Source of the DNA: Chitinophaga pinensis
GTDB lineage: Bacteria; Bacteroidota; Bacteroidia; Chitinophagales; CAMDFR01
Assembly: GCA_945872405.1 (NCBI GenBank)
Contig: CAMBZT010000015.1
Location: 1 to 41,485, forward strand
DNA length: 41,485 nt
Direction of reading: 5' to 3'
The position numbers and the translations under genes are program-made. Below, in pieces: positions 1 to 8,562 of the stretch (position 1 is the first letter of the stretch; each line of letters starts with the position of its first letter). The notes beneath the pieces are model-generated. The model was not told where the DNA came from. It was given only the letters and a program-made list of their open reading frames with translations, and did not search any database.

Positions 1-45
1 TCCGCTAAAATAAAAGCCAAATTTGATATTCAGAAGATGATTTAA
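1..45 (+). CDS. 3' end of an unidentified CDS, cut by the window edge (tentative)
   Basis: Frame 1 is open from the first base and ends with TAA at 43-45, giving the tail SAKIKAKFDIQKMI. This amphipathic, Lys-rich ending resembles the C-termini of some group 1 glycosyltransferases, but 14 residues cannot identify a family. The call is supported mainly by a repeat element starting 16 nt after the stop, as it does after other genes here. It could be chance reading through intergenic DNA. Confidence 0.3.
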   Translation, partial: SAKIKAKFDIQKMI

Positions 46-61
46 TCACCCTTTGTTAACA

Positions 62-165
62 TTTTTGGGCGCGTGCAAGCACCCTGCTTTCTGCAGTAAC
101 CCGCGAAATCACAGCGGGGCTACTGCTGCCAATCAGTCGCGCGGTATTATGAGTGCAATTTATAT
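62..165 (+). repeat. TTTTTGGGCG-type intergenic element, left copy
   Basis: The stretch begins with TTTTTGGGCG (62-71) and continues as GC-rich DNA unlike the surrounding sequence, with CTGCTGCC and CGCGCGG tracts. Its first ten bases are the exact reverse complement of CGCCCAAAAA at 635-644, the start of a second element facing it. No open frame of interest is seen. The right boundary is approximate. Confidence 0.45.
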
Positions 166-194
166 TTTTCTGTTTGACTAAGTCTTATACTCTT

Positions 195-224
195 GTGGTA
201 GGTGAAGAACAAACACATCTACCA
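195..224. repeat. GTGGTAGGTG hairpin repeat, degenerate copy
   Basis: GTGGTAGGTG (195-204) is followed by the loop AAGAACAAA and then CAC-AT-CTACC (214-223). GGTAG and GTG can still pair with CTACC and CAC if AT is bulged. The first 22 bases are identical to the perfect copy at 409-437. Confidence 0.7.
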
Positions 225-246
225 AAGGAAAAAAACATGTCCCTGA

Positions 247-382
247 TTGTCATTGCGAACTTTTTCTGTATTTTAAAAAGTGAAGCAATCTTATGAATTG
301 GAACGGAGTCAAAAACGACTCATAAGGAATTGAGTAATCAAGCATGAGATTGCCGCAGATGCAGGCGGGTTCGCAATGACAA
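247..382. repeat. Long palindromic element with TTGTCATTGCGAAC arms
   Basis: The ends are perfect 14-bp inverted repeats, TTGTCATTGCGAAC (247-260) and its complement (369-382). Nested inside are GCAATCT/AGATTGC (285-291 and 347-353), TTATGA/TCATAA (291-296 and 320-325) and GAGTC/GACTC (306-310 and 317-321). The sequence would fold into one long branched stem. Elements with GTCATTGCGA ends and a GAAGCAATCT interior are common intergenic repeats in several bacterial phyla. No protein is encoded, so this is a non-autonomous, MITE-like or REP-like unit. Confidence 0.75.
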
Positions 383-408
383 CTAGGAAGGAGATTTTGC
401 TCCATAAA

Positions 409-437
409 GTGGTAGGTGAAGAACAAACACCTACCAC
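409..437. repeat. GTGGTAGGTG hairpin repeat, perfect copy
   Basis: GTGGTAGGTG (409-418) and CACCTACCAC (428-437) form a perfect 10-bp stem around the 9-nt loop AAGAACAAA. The copy at 195-224 has the same left arm and loop. The two copies bracket the palindromic element at 247-382. No U-run follows, so it is not an ordinary terminator. Confidence 0.8.
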
Positions 438-479
438 AGGAGAACTAGGCATGTTAGTCTAATTTCCCTATGAACTAAA

Positions 480-645
480 ATCTGCGTAAGGAATCAAAGC
501 GAATATCCTTTTTATAGACGCAGCTTCAGCAAGTCAATAAAAAGATAGTAGCGTAGAGCGCGACCGACAGCAATGAAGCTTATGATAAAAAGGGTGCTTT
601 ACACTTTTTTGAAAAATTTGCTGCTAGCGGATACGCCCAAAAAAT
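480..645 (-). repeat. TTTTTTGGGCG-type intergenic element downstream of the desaturase
   Basis: Read on the minus strand, the element starts ATTTTTTGGGCGTATCCGCT at 645, six bases after the desaturase stop codon. It continues with a GC-rich CGGTCGCGCTCTACGC stretch around 550-570. The TTTTTGGGCG start matches the element at 62-71, and the CCGCT resembles the elements at 29761 and 32615. The far boundary is a guess. Confidence 0.45.
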
Positions 646-650
646 AAGGA

Positions 651-1733
651 TTAAGCGGCTACGGAAAGTTTCTTTAGCATTTTGTAATGCGAATAGACTG
701 CACCAACATAAGTTTCGTATTCGATATATGGCAAGCCATGTTCGAGGGCCGTCTGCTTTACGATTGGCGCGATGGCTTTGTAGTGAATATGGCAAATCGT
801 AGGAAACAAATGATGCTCGATTTGGAAGTTCAATCCACCTGCATACCAATTCAAAATATAATTATTATTCGCAAAATTTGCAGTAGTCTTTAATTCATGT
901 ATGGCCCAGTGCTCGTGGATTACATTGTTTTCATCAGGCTTCGGAAATTGGGCATCTTCCACTACATGTGCCGGTTGAAAAATGGTGGACAAAATAAATC
1001 CAGCCACAAAATGCATCACTAAAAAACCGATCAAATAATGCCACCAAATGATATGAAAAAACGCAATGGGTACTACCACCATATAAAAAACATAAACCAA
1101 ACGTGACATAACGATGATGCTCAATTCCTTCATGGTGCTGGTATTGCCAATTTTCACGCCACGTTTATGATAGGCATATAATTTTTTAAAATCTTTAATC
1201 ACCAACCAAGAGATGGTTACCAAACCATACAAGAAGAAAGCATAATAATGTTGGAATTTATGAAATTTTCGATGCGGTGCTTCTTCGGTAAAACGCACTA
1301 CAATACCTGCATCCAAATCTTCGTCATGCCCATGAATATTGGTATAGGTATGATGCAAGACATTGTGTTGCACCTTCCAAGTATAAGCATTTCCACCAAT
1401 TAGATTTAAGGTATATCCTAAAATATTATTGATAAGACTATGTTTAGAATACGATTGATGATTAGCATCATGCATGATTGAAAGACCAATACCAGCGATA
1501 CCCACACCCATAATTATAGCATACAATAAGTTCAACCAAAGTGATTCTTGATTATATAATATCAAAAAGTAGGGCACAAAATACATCGCCAACATCATGA
1601 GTGTTTTAAACACCATTCGATAATCTGCTTTTCGATTGATTTTATTTTCTTCGAAATACTGATCAATTCTTTGCTTTAATACTGGATAGAAATTATTCTG
1701 AGAAGGATTTCTAAATTTTATTTTTTCTGACAA
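651..1733 (-). CDS. Membrane fatty acid desaturase (acyl-CoA/acyl-lipid type)
   Basis: This 360-aa protein introduces a double bond into a fatty acyl chain at the cytoplasmic membrane using a di-iron centre. The three histidine clusters of the family are present: HDANH near residue 88, HNVLHH near 123 and QIEHH near 305, the last a Q-x-x-H-H box as in front-end and linoleoyl-type desaturases. Hydrophobic pairs near residues 45-85 and 165-260 fit four membrane helices. No cytochrome b5 domain is fused, so an external electron donor is needed. The gene stands alone: its stop abuts a repeat element and the next gene upstream is over 100 nt away. Double-bond position cannot be deduced. Membrane fluidity control is the likely role. 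Confidence 0.9.
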   Translation of the reverse strand: MSEKIKFRNPSQNNFYPVLKQRIDQYFEENKINRKADYRMVFKTLMMLAMYFVPYFLILYNQESLWLNLLYAIIMGVGIAGIGLSIMHDANHQSYSKHSLINNILGYTLNLIGGNAYTWKVQHNVLHHTYTNIHGHDEDLDAGIVVRFTEEAPHRKFHKFQHYYAFFLYGLVTISWLVIKDFKKLYAYHKRGVKIGNTSTMKELSIIVMSRLVYVFYMVVVPIAFFHIIWWHYLIGFLVMHFVAGFILSTIFQPAHVVEDAQFPKPDENNVIHEHWAIHELKTTANFANNNYILNWYAGGLNFQIEHHLFPTICHIHYKAIAPIVKQTALEHGLPYIEYETYVGAVYSHYKMLKKLSVAA

Positions 1734-1860
1734 AGTGCGTTGTTTGATATTGTTTACCTACAAAGCTATGTCATTTTAACTGGAATACGTAACGCTTCAC
1801 AATATTTAGCTTTTTTAAGACTTGAATAGCAACAAATTAAGTGGATTCTATTTTACAAAA

Positions 1861-3639
1861 TTATAAGAGATATCCATTATCATTTATAAGTTTGTCGGCG
1901 ATTTGTCTACGTAAAACTTTTGCATTCACAGTATCATGCTTTGTAAATCGTTTCAAGCCCATTAGCATCATTCTCAATTCATCTCCTTCCGCAAATGAAG
2001 TGATAGCGTGCTTTCCATTGATATTGATTCTTTCCATGGCATCGCTAATAAATACTCGGAGCATCGCAATCTGTATTTCGCAAGCAGCCTGACCTTTGAT
2101 TGAAATTAATTTTTCGACTCTTAACAAGGCAGATTCTGCCACATAAATATCGTTCATCACATCTGCCGCATTCATCAAAATTTCTTGCTCACTTTCCAAT
2201 TCCATCATCAATTTTTGTACGGCTCCGCCGGCTACCATCAACAGTCCTTTCTTGGCATTGCTGATGGCTTTTTTCTCGCTGTAAAAAATATCTTCACTCT
2301 CTGAAGTTGAAAAATCTGGAATGCTCATCAATTCTTTTTGTATAGACATTGCAGGCGTTAAAATATCGAGTTGACCTTTCATTGCTTTTTTAATCAGCAT
2401 GTCTAAAGTCAGTAATCTATTGATTTCATTGGTGCCTTCAAAAATTCTATTGATGCGCGAATCTCTGTAGGCACGTGCAGCGGGTGCTTCTTCGCTAAAG
2501 CCCATTCCACCATATATTTGAAGCATTTCGTCTACCACATAATCCAAGGTTTCAGAACCAATTACTTTGAGCATCGCACACTCAATAGCATATTCTTCTG
2601 CAGCCCCTAACAAACATTCATGAGTAGCTTTGCCTGCCGCATGTAATTCTTTTTCCTTTTTATCAATCAGGTCGGAAGTCCTGTAAATAGCACTTTCAGC
2701 AGCCCATATTCGAATGGCCATTTCAGCCATCTTATGTTTGATTGCACCGAATGAAGCGATTGGTTTTTTGAATTGAATTCTTTCATTGGCATATTTAATG
2801 GCCGCATCTAGTGCCATTTTTGATCCACCCAAAACACCCGCAGCTAATTTGTATCGTCCAATATTCAAAATATTAAAAGCGATTTTATGTCCCTTAGCGA
2901 TTTCGCCTAATACATTTTCTTTTGGAACATTCACATTCTCAAAAAATACTTGTCGAGTGCTTGATGCTTTGATGCCCATCTTCTGTTCTTCAGCACCCAC
3001 GGTCAATCCAGGCATCGTTCTCTCAACTATAAATCCAGTAAATTTATCGCCATCGATTTGCGCAAAAACAATAAATACATCAGCAAAACCAGCATTGGTG
3101 ATCCACATCTTTTGTCCGTTCAGCACATAATGAGTACCTGCTTCATTCATGATTGCTTTCGTTTTTGCAGATAAGGCATCAGAACCAGAACCTGGCTCTG
3201 TTAAACAATAGGAAGCTTTCAACTCACCTGTAGCGAGCTTTGGCAGATATTTTTGTTTTTGTTCCTCGGTACCAAAATATAAAATTGGCAATGTACCAAT
3301 ACCGATATGCGCACCAAGAGTTACAGAGAATCCATGTGCTACACCCATTTGTTCAACCAAAATAGAATTGGTATTGAAGTCCATGGCAGAGCCACCATAT
3401 TGCTCAGGAATGGCGGTGCTCAACAATCCTAGCTCACCTGCTTTATGTAATTTCTCAACCGCCAAACCTTCTTCCATTTTATCTAATCTATCGAGATTGG
3501 GTGTAATTTCTGTTGCCACAAAATCTTTTACCATGGCTTTAAACATCAATTGTTCTTCCGTGAATTCTTCTGGGATAAATACATCCTTACAATCTGTTTC
3601 TTTAATGATAAATTCTCCTCCTTTCAATAATGTGCTCAT
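1861..3639 (-). CDS. Acyl-CoA dehydrogenase with C-terminal extension
   Basis: The first step of fatty acid beta-oxidation: FAD-dependent formation of trans-2-enoyl-CoA, with electrons passed to electron transfer flavoprotein (etfA/etfB are in this window). FAD/substrate motifs YCLTEPGSGSDA and WITNAGFADVF lie in the middle domain. The C-terminal helical domain has QIYGGMGFSEE and then FEGTNEI, whose Glu is the family's catalytic base. About 150 residues follow, as in the long-chain (VLCAD-like) branch and its Bacteroidota homologues. I chose the ATG at 3639 (592 aa, MSTLLKGGEF) because homologues start this way and because the longer ATG at 3675 would fall inside the palindromic operator candidate. 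No thiolase or hydratase gene is adjacent. Confidence 0.9.
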   Translation of the reverse strand: MSTLLKGGEFIIKETDCKDVFIPEEFTEEQLMFKAMVKDFVATEITPNLDRLDKMEEGLAVEKLHKAGELGLLSTAIPEQYGGSAMDFNTNSILVEQMGVAHGFSVTLGAHIGIGTLPILYFGTEEQKQKYLPKLATGELKASYCLTEPGSGSDALSAKTKAIMNEAGTHYVLNGQKMWITNAGFADVFIVFAQIDGDKFTGFIVERTMPGLTVGAEEQKMGIKASSTRQVFFENVNVPKENVLGEIAKGHKIAFNILNIGRYKLAAGVLGGSKMALDAAIKYANERIQFKKPIASFGAIKHKMAEMAIRIWAAESAIYRTSDLIDKKEKELHAAGKATHECLLGAAEEYAIECAMLKVIGSETLDYVVDEMLQIYGGMGFSEEAPAARAYRDSRINRIFEGTNEINRLLTLDMLIKKAMKGQLDILTPAMSIQKELMSIPDFSTSESEDIFYSEKKAISNAKKGLLMVAGGAVQKLMMELESEQEILMNAADVMNDIYVAESALLRVEKLISIKGQAACEIQIAMLRVFISDAMERININGKHAITSFAEGDELRMMLMGLKRFTKHDTVNAKVLRRQIADKLINDNGYLL

Positions 3640-3670
3640 ATATCTTAATTTATTTTTATTACTCTTTTTA

Positions 3671-3702
3671 TTCAAACAAACGTTTGGTGAAAATAGTTTG
3701 AA
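3671..3702. promoter_or_regulatory. Palindromic operator candidate upstream of the acyl-CoA dehydrogenase
   Basis: TTCAAAC (3671-3677) and GTTTGAA (3696-3702) are inverted arms, and CAAACGTTTG (3677-3686) is a perfect inner palindrome. The pattern CAAAC-N4-GTTTG at 3673-3686 resembles the site described for PsrA, a TetR-family regulator of beta-oxidation in gamma-proteobacteria. It lies 32-63 nt upstream of the chosen start. No TetR gene is in the window, so the binding protein is unknown. Confidence 0.45.
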
Positions 3703-3720
3703 TTTCTTAGAATTACAATT

Positions 3721-5856
3721 TTATTTTTGCATTGCCATACCCAAGTGATACATTGTAAAACTAATGATATCAGCCCATTCATCGATTAGTTTTGAAGTTG
3801 GTTTTCCTGGACCATGACCTGCCTGAGTATCCACTCTAATTAGAATTGGATTCACACCTTTATTATGCTCTTGCAATGTTGCAGCAAACTTAAAAGAATG
3901 AGCAGGCACCACCCTATCATCGTGATCACCGGTCGTGATAAGCGTTGCAGAATAGACCGTGTTTGCATGAATATTATGAAGCGGAGAATATTTGATTAAA
4001 TAATTAAAATCTTCTTGTTTATCGCTTCTTCCATATTCAACCGCCCAACCCCAGCCAATCGTGAACTTATGATACCTGAGCATGTCTAATACACCGACGG
4101 TTGGAATGGCTACCTTAAATAAATCTGGACGTTGCGTCATGCAGGCACCAACCAACAAACCACCATTACTCCTACCATTGATGGCCAATTTATCTTTCGA
4201 AGTAATTCCTTTTTGGATTAAGCATTCCGCAGCACCAATAAAATCATCAAACACATTTTGCTTTTTTTCTAACATACCTCCTTGGTGCCATAATTCACCA
4301 AACTCAGAGCCACCGCGAAGATTCACCATTACATACACGCCGCCTTGTTGCACAAAGTACATAGTTTGCACACTAAACTCTGGCGTTTTAGCAATATTAA
4401 ATCCTCCATAACCATACATCAGTAAAGGCTTTGCTATCTGATCTTCAATTGAGACATCGGCTCTATGAAAGACAAACATGGGTACTTTTGTTCCATCCTT
4501 ACTCGTAAACCAAATCTGTTGTACAATTGTAGACATTAATGGATAATCAATTTTAGAAGCCTTATATAATGAACTTTTGTTAGTTTTTACCTCATATTCA
4601 AAAATGCTTGTAGCTATGTTAAAGGAGGAAAAAGAATAGTAGATAATGCTATCTCCCTTTTTTCCGTCAAAGCCGCTAACAGTTCCTAAACCAGGCAGTT
4701 CAACCGTGTTGAGCAAAGCTCCTTCAAGGTCATGCACTAGTACTTTTGAACAAGCATTCACTAAATAATTACAAAACAATTTATTTCCCACAGTGCTCAC
4801 CGATCCAAGTTTAAATGCTTTCTCAGAGACGATTGTTTTCCAGTTTTCAACTGCCGGATTTTTGGTATCTACCAGTACAACTTTATTATTTGGAGCTTCA
4901 TTATTGGTAACTAAAATAAATTGATCAGCAATATTATCGACGATGTATTGATTGTGCTTAAAACCAGCAATCAATATTTTAAATTCTTTCATTTTAGGGT
5001 TGGTCAAATCCAAATAACTAATTTGTGAACCGTCTGTCCCTTCAGAAACATAAAGCAAAAGATAACGATTATCTTCTGTCATAGAAACCCCAGCATATCG
5101 CAAAGGATTTTTTTTATCCTGATAGATAATCATGTCTTTATCCTGTGTGGTTCCTAGCTGATGATAAAACACTTTTTGAAACTCATTTTTGATGGAGTAT
5201 TTCATTTTTTCATTCACAGGTTTGTCGTAGCCGCTAAAATAGAAACCTTCGTCGCCTTGCCAGGTAATGCCCGTATTTTTTGCATTTTTTATAACAATAT
5301 CCAATTTCTTTCTTGTTTTCATGTCCAAAACATAGATATCTTCCCAATCGGAGCCAGCTTCGTGAACACTATAAGCACAATATTTTTGTGACCTTGAAAA
5401 GGCGACGGCACCTAGAGAAGAAGTACCTTCGGCATTGAAGAGATTAGGATCAATAAACACTTCTATATTGTTGCCACTAGTTTCTTGCACATATAAAACA
5501 CTTTGATTTTGCAAACCATCATTCTTATAAAAAAAGGTATAATTACCTTCTCGGAATGGAGTCGAGTATTTTTCATAATTCCACATTTTTGTCATGTCTG
5601 ACTTCACTATGTTACGAAAGGGAATTTGATTGAGATATTGATTGGTCAGCGCATTCTCCTCCCTTACCCACTCTTTAGTAGCAACAGACTTATCATCTTC
5701 TAACCATCGGTATGAATCTGCGATAACTGTCCCAAAATAATTATCGCTACTATCTACTTTTTTTGTCTCAATATATTTTGGCAAATTAATCATCTGGGCG
5801 TTTATCGAAAGAATTACACTGCAAGAAAGCATGGTGAAAACAAATTTTATATTCAT
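3721..5856 (-). CDS. Prolyl oligopeptidase (S9A family), exported
   Basis: Serine peptidase cleaving short peptides after proline. The 711-aa protein has the expected architecture: an N-terminal segment and seven-bladed propeller (roughly residues 25-430), then an alpha/beta-hydrolase domain. The catalytic serine is in GRSNGG, the aspartate in GDHDDRV and the histidine in QAGHGPGK. The GGSEFGELWH motif typical of S9A is also present. I use the ATG at 5856: it starts a signal peptide (MNIKFVFTML...SINAQ), whereas the ATG at 5916 would add 20 residues ahead of it. Periplasmic or outer-membrane location is likely. The gene lies 63 nt downstream of a methyltransferase gene on the same strand. Confidence 0.92.
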   Translation of the reverse strand: MNIKFVFTMLSCSVILSINAQMINLPKYIETKKVDSSDNYFGTVIADSYRWLEDDKSVATKEWVREENALTNQYLNQIPFRNIVKSDMTKMWNYEKYSTPFREGNYTFFYKNDGLQNQSVLYVQETSGNNIEVFIDPNLFNAEGTSSLGAVAFSRSQKYCAYSVHEAGSDWEDIYVLDMKTRKKLDIVIKNAKNTGITWQGDEGFYFSGYDKPVNEKMKYSIKNEFQKVFYHQLGTTQDKDMIIYQDKKNPLRYAGVSMTEDNRYLLLYVSEGTDGSQISYLDLTNPKMKEFKILIAGFKHNQYIVDNIADQFILVTNNEAPNNKVVLVDTKNPAVENWKTIVSEKAFKLGSVSTVGNKLFCNYLVNACSKVLVHDLEGALLNTVELPGLGTVSGFDGKKGDSIIYYSFSSFNIATSIFEYEVKTNKSSLYKASKIDYPLMSTIVQQIWFTSKDGTKVPMFVFHRADVSIEDQIAKPLLMYGYGGFNIAKTPEFSVQTMYFVQQGGVYVMVNLRGGSEFGELWHQGGMLEKKQNVFDDFIGAAECLIQKGITSKDKLAINGRSNGGLLVGACMTQRPDLFKVAIPTVGVLDMLRYHKFTIGWGWAVEYGRSDKQEDFNYLIKYSPLHNIHANTVYSATLITTGDHDDRVVPAHSFKFAATLQEHNKGVNPILIRVDTQAGHGPGKPTSKLIDEWADIISFTMYHLGMAMQK

Positions 5857-5919
5857 ATTTGAATGTATGTTTATAGAAGTTAAAGATAGAAATAAACTAG
5901 ACCTTGCTTTTGACAAATA

Positions 5920-6576
5920 TCAGATTTTTTTCATAACAAAAACCCAATAATCAAAGATTCGTTCGTGTTTGAGTTGATACTCATTTATCATCTGAAATCC
6001 TCCATTCTCCAGCAGTTCAACATACTCTTTCTTATTGTATTGATGAGGGTGCAAGATATCTCCAGGAATGACTTTAAAAACGCTTTTCAATAAATTATTG
6101 TGGTGTACATCGGTACTGATGACAAGCATGGCGCCCTGCTTACAAAGAGCACTCAACTTCTGTATTGATTTCTGAATATCTAAAACATGATTAATACAAT
6201 TGATGCAGAAAACAACATCGTAATTAAAGTTTGAATAAAATTCTTCCAATGAGGATTGAACAAAATTTACCTTCGGGTAATTGATTTTTTTAAAATGAGG
6301 CAACTCTGCTTGGTATTTATGAATAAGCGGATCGACTGCCGTGATACTTTTATTGGGGAAGATACAAAAAATGCCTGCGGGACCACAACCTACATCCAAT
6401 AGAGCAATGTTGTCGTTGGAGAACTCAAATTCGGATAGTTCAATAGATACAAGAAAGTCCTTCCAATATTTTCGTTTCCAAGCAAGATAATCATCAACAG
6501 ACTGATTTCGAAGATATGTCTTCCACCAGTTCAATTCAAAAAACTGCGCAATAGTCCACCTGAATACTTTAAGCAC
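5920..6576 (-). CDS. Class I SAM-dependent methyltransferase
   Basis: A 218-aa soluble protein with a Rossmann-type SAM-binding loop LLDVGCGPAG around residues 58-67. The later strand VVFCINCINHVL is at the usual motif IV position, and HPHQYNKKEYVELLENGGF resembles the region before the last strands of the Methyltransf_11/25 group. No signal peptide is seen. The substrate cannot be deduced. It precedes the S9 peptidase on the same strand and is transcribed divergently from the RNase P RNA gene. Confidence 0.75.
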   Translation of the reverse strand: MLKVFRWTIAQFFELNWWKTYLRNQSVDDYLAWKRKYWKDFLVSIELSEFEFSNDNIALLDVGCGPAGIFCIFPNKSITAVDPLIHKYQAELPHFKKINYPKVNFVQSSLEEFYSNFNYDVVFCINCINHVLDIQKSIQKLSALCKQGAMLVISTDVHHNNLLKSVFKVIPGDILHPHQYNKKEYVELLENGGFQMINEYQLKHERIFDYWVFVMKKI

Positions 6577-6624
6577 TTGTTAGTAATTTGTGCAAACTTC
6601 GAAAATTAATATGGCTTATTTACA

Positions 6625-6632
6625 TAACTTTG
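6625..6632 (+). promoter_or_regulatory. Probable -7 element (TAACTTTG) for RNase P RNA
   Basis: TAACTTTG matches the Bacteroidota -7 consensus TAnnTTTG exactly and lies 34 nt before the P1 helix, suiting a short 5' leader trimmed in maturation. A clear TTTG -33 box is not visible at the usual spacing. Confidence 0.5.
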
Positions 6633-6666
6633 TAACTAGTGCAAAAAAAAAGTTCATTGAAAAAAT

Positions 6667-7055
6667 AAAAACAGGCAGCCCTATCGCTGTTCCAATTTAT
6701 TGGGAAAGAGGAAAGTCCGGGCAACATAGAGCAACATAGCAGCTAACGCCTGCTCTTGGGAAACTGAGAAGATAGTGCCACAGAAAATAACCGCTGCAAT
6801 TCGTTGCAGTAAGGGTGAAAATGTGAGGTAAGAGCTCACAACGTATGTCCGCAATGATGTATGGGGGTAAACCTTATGTGTTGAAAGACCAAATATATTT
6901 CAGAAATGAAGCGGCTCGTTTCATCAGTATGAAAATACTGGACTGAAAAGGGTAGGTCGTTAAAGTGTTTTAGCGATAAAACACGTAGATAAATGATAGG
7001 GATTTATCAGCCGAAAGGCTTATAAAGACAGAACCCGGCTTATATGCTTGTTTTT
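6667..7055 (+). ncRNA. rnpB: RNase P RNA (class A)
   Basis: Catalytic RNA of RNase P, which trims the 5' leader of precursor tRNAs. The universally conserved P4 strands are present: GAGGAAAGTCCGGGC at 6708-6722 and ACAGAACCCGGCTTA near 7028-7042. Between them lie the expected GGGTGAAAA, GGTAAACC and AAGGGTAG segments. The ends pair as helix P1: AAAAACAGGCA (6667-6677) with TGCTTGTTTTT (7045-7055), including one G-U pair. The length of about 389 nt fits Bacteroidota. Ends are set by P1 and may be off by a few bases. Confidence 0.95.
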
Positions 7056-7114
7056 ATTTTTAATAAATAGACTTGATAGATATAACAAATAATTGAATTT
7101 AATATTAAGAGAAA

Positions 7115-8470
7115 ATGCCAAATATTTTACTTGTAGATGATGAGAAAGCAATACGCAAAACTTTAAGAGAGATTCTTGAATATGAGAAGTATAAAGTAGA
7201 TGAAGCGGAAGATGGACCAAGTGCCTTAGAAAAGATTCAAAGCAATCAGTATGATGTTGTTTTGTTAGACATAAAAATGCCAAAGATGGATGGCTTAGAA
7301 GTGTTAGAGAAAGCAAGAGAAGTTTCTCCAGACACCTCCTACATAATGATATCAGGGCATGGGAACATTGAAACTGCCGTAGAGGCTACTAAAAAAGGAG
7401 CATTTGACTTTATCTCCAAGCCACCGGATTTGAATCGCTTGTTAATTACTGTTCGCAATGCGATGGATAAAACGAATTTGGTGACAGAGACAAAAATTCT
7501 GAAAAGAAAGGCAGGTACTACTAGAGAAATCATTGGAGATTCAGAATCGATACAAAAGATAAAAGACACCATCGAACGGGTAGCTCCTACAGATGCTCGA
7601 ATTTTGATTACTGGAGAAAATGGTACTGGTAAGGAATTGGTCGCTCGGTGGATTCATGAAAGAAGTAATAGAAATAAATCGGCCTTAGTTGAAGTAAATT
7701 GTGCAGCAATTCCCTCTGAGCTGATAGAGAGTGAGTTATTCGGACATGAAAAAGGGGCTTTTACTTCAGCCATGAAACAGAGGATTGGAAAATTTGAACA
7801 AGCAAGTGGTGGGACTCTTTTTCTAGATGAGATAGGCGATATGAGTATGGAAGCGCAAGCAAAAATGCTAAGGGCTTTGCAAGAAAATAAGATTACGAGA
7901 GTTGGAGGCGAGAAAGATATCACTGTTGATGTGCGGGTTATTGCAGCCACCAACAAGGACCTTTTAGAGGAGGTTGAACACAAAAGATTTAGATTGGATT
8001 TGTATCACAGATTAAGTGTTATATTAATTCATGTACCCTCATTAAATGACAGACGATCTGACATTCCTCTATTGGCGGAAAAGTTTATTAAAGAAATATG
8101 TGAAGAATATGCTGTACCAAGAAAAGCAATACTTCCAAAGGCCTTACAAGAGTTAGAGAATTTTAATTGGACAGGTAATATTAGAGAATTACGAAATGTT
8201 TGTGAAAGATTAGTGATTCTTTGTGGTGATAAAATTACGGAGGAGGACTTACAAAACTATGTAACCAAACCCTCCACAAAAAAAACTACAGCAGATATTT
8301 TTGAACAGTTCAAAGATTTTCATGAATTCAAAGAACATTTCGAAAAACTATTTATACAACATCGCTTAAAGGCCAATGAATGGAATATTTCAAAGACAGC
8401 TGATGAGTTAAATATCCAAAGAAGTCATCTTTATAATAAAATTGAAAAGTTTGAGCTAAAAAGAGCTTAG
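7115..8470 (+). CDS. Sigma-54-dependent response regulator (NtrC family)
   Basis: This 451-aa protein activates sigma-54 promoters after phosphorylation. An N-terminal receiver domain (1-120) has the acidic pair D8/D9 and phospho-acceptor D52 in LLDIKMPKMDG. A sigma-54 AAA+ domain (about 143-375) shows Walker A GENGTGKE, the sigma-54 contact loop GAFTSA and Walker B GGTLFLDEIGDM. A Fis-type helix-turn-helix follows at the C-terminus (KTADELNIQRSHLYNKI). All parts are intact. No histidine kinase is adjacent, so it is an orphan in this window. I found no convincing -24/-12 promoter nearby, so its target is unknown. Confidence 0.93.
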   Translation: MPNILLVDDEKAIRKTLREILEYEKYKVDEAEDGPSALEKIQSNQYDVVLLDIKMPKMDGLEVLEKAREVSPDTSYIMISGHGNIETAVEATKKGAFDFISKPPDLNRLLITVRNAMDKTNLVTETKILKRKAGTTREIIGDSESIQKIKDTIERVAPTDARILITGENGTGKELVARWIHERSNRNKSALVEVNCAAIPSELIESELFGHEKGAFTSAMKQRIGKFEQASGGTLFLDEIGDMSMEAQAKMLRALQENKITRVGGEKDITVDVRVIAATNKDLLEEVEHKRFRLDLYHRLSVILIHVPSLNDRRSDIPLLAEKFIKEICEEYAVPRKAILPKALQELENFNWTGNIRELRNVCERLVILCGDKITEEDLQNYVTKPSTKKTTADIFEQFKDFHEFKEHFEKLFIQHRLKANEWNISKTADELNIQRSHLYNKIEKFELKRA

Positions 8471-8492
8471 TCAATAAATAGACTATTTTTTT
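8468..8492 (+). terminator. Short intrinsic terminator after the response regulator
   Basis: TAGTC (8468-8472, including the stop codon) pairs with GACTA (8481-8485) across an 8-nt loop and is followed directly by seven T. The 5-bp stem is weak. Confidence 0.45.
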
Positions 8493-8510
8493 ATAAGCAT
8501 CATTTTGCTT

Positions 8511-8541
8511 TTCGATTTAATTGTAAAAAGTGCTAACTTCG
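8511..8541 (+). promoter_or_regulatory. Bacteroidota-type promoter for the small lipoprotein gene
   Basis: TTCG (8511-8514), a 19-nt spacer and TAACTTCG (8534-8541) approximate TTTG-N19-TAnnTTTG. The ATG at 8563 follows at a sensible distance. The site overlaps an in-frame GTG at 8530, which argues against that longer start. Confidence 0.45.
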
Positions 8542-8562
8542 TTAAATAATCAAACATATCTA

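Noticed and set aside
247-437. Possible CRISPR-like array from two repeated hairpins
   Set aside because: There are only two copies, separated by a palindromic element rather than a unique spacer, and no cas genes are present.
580-849. 89-codon minus-strand frame over the desaturase end
   Set aside because: It overlaps the desaturase coding sequence and a repeat element; composition is typical of an antisense shadow frame.
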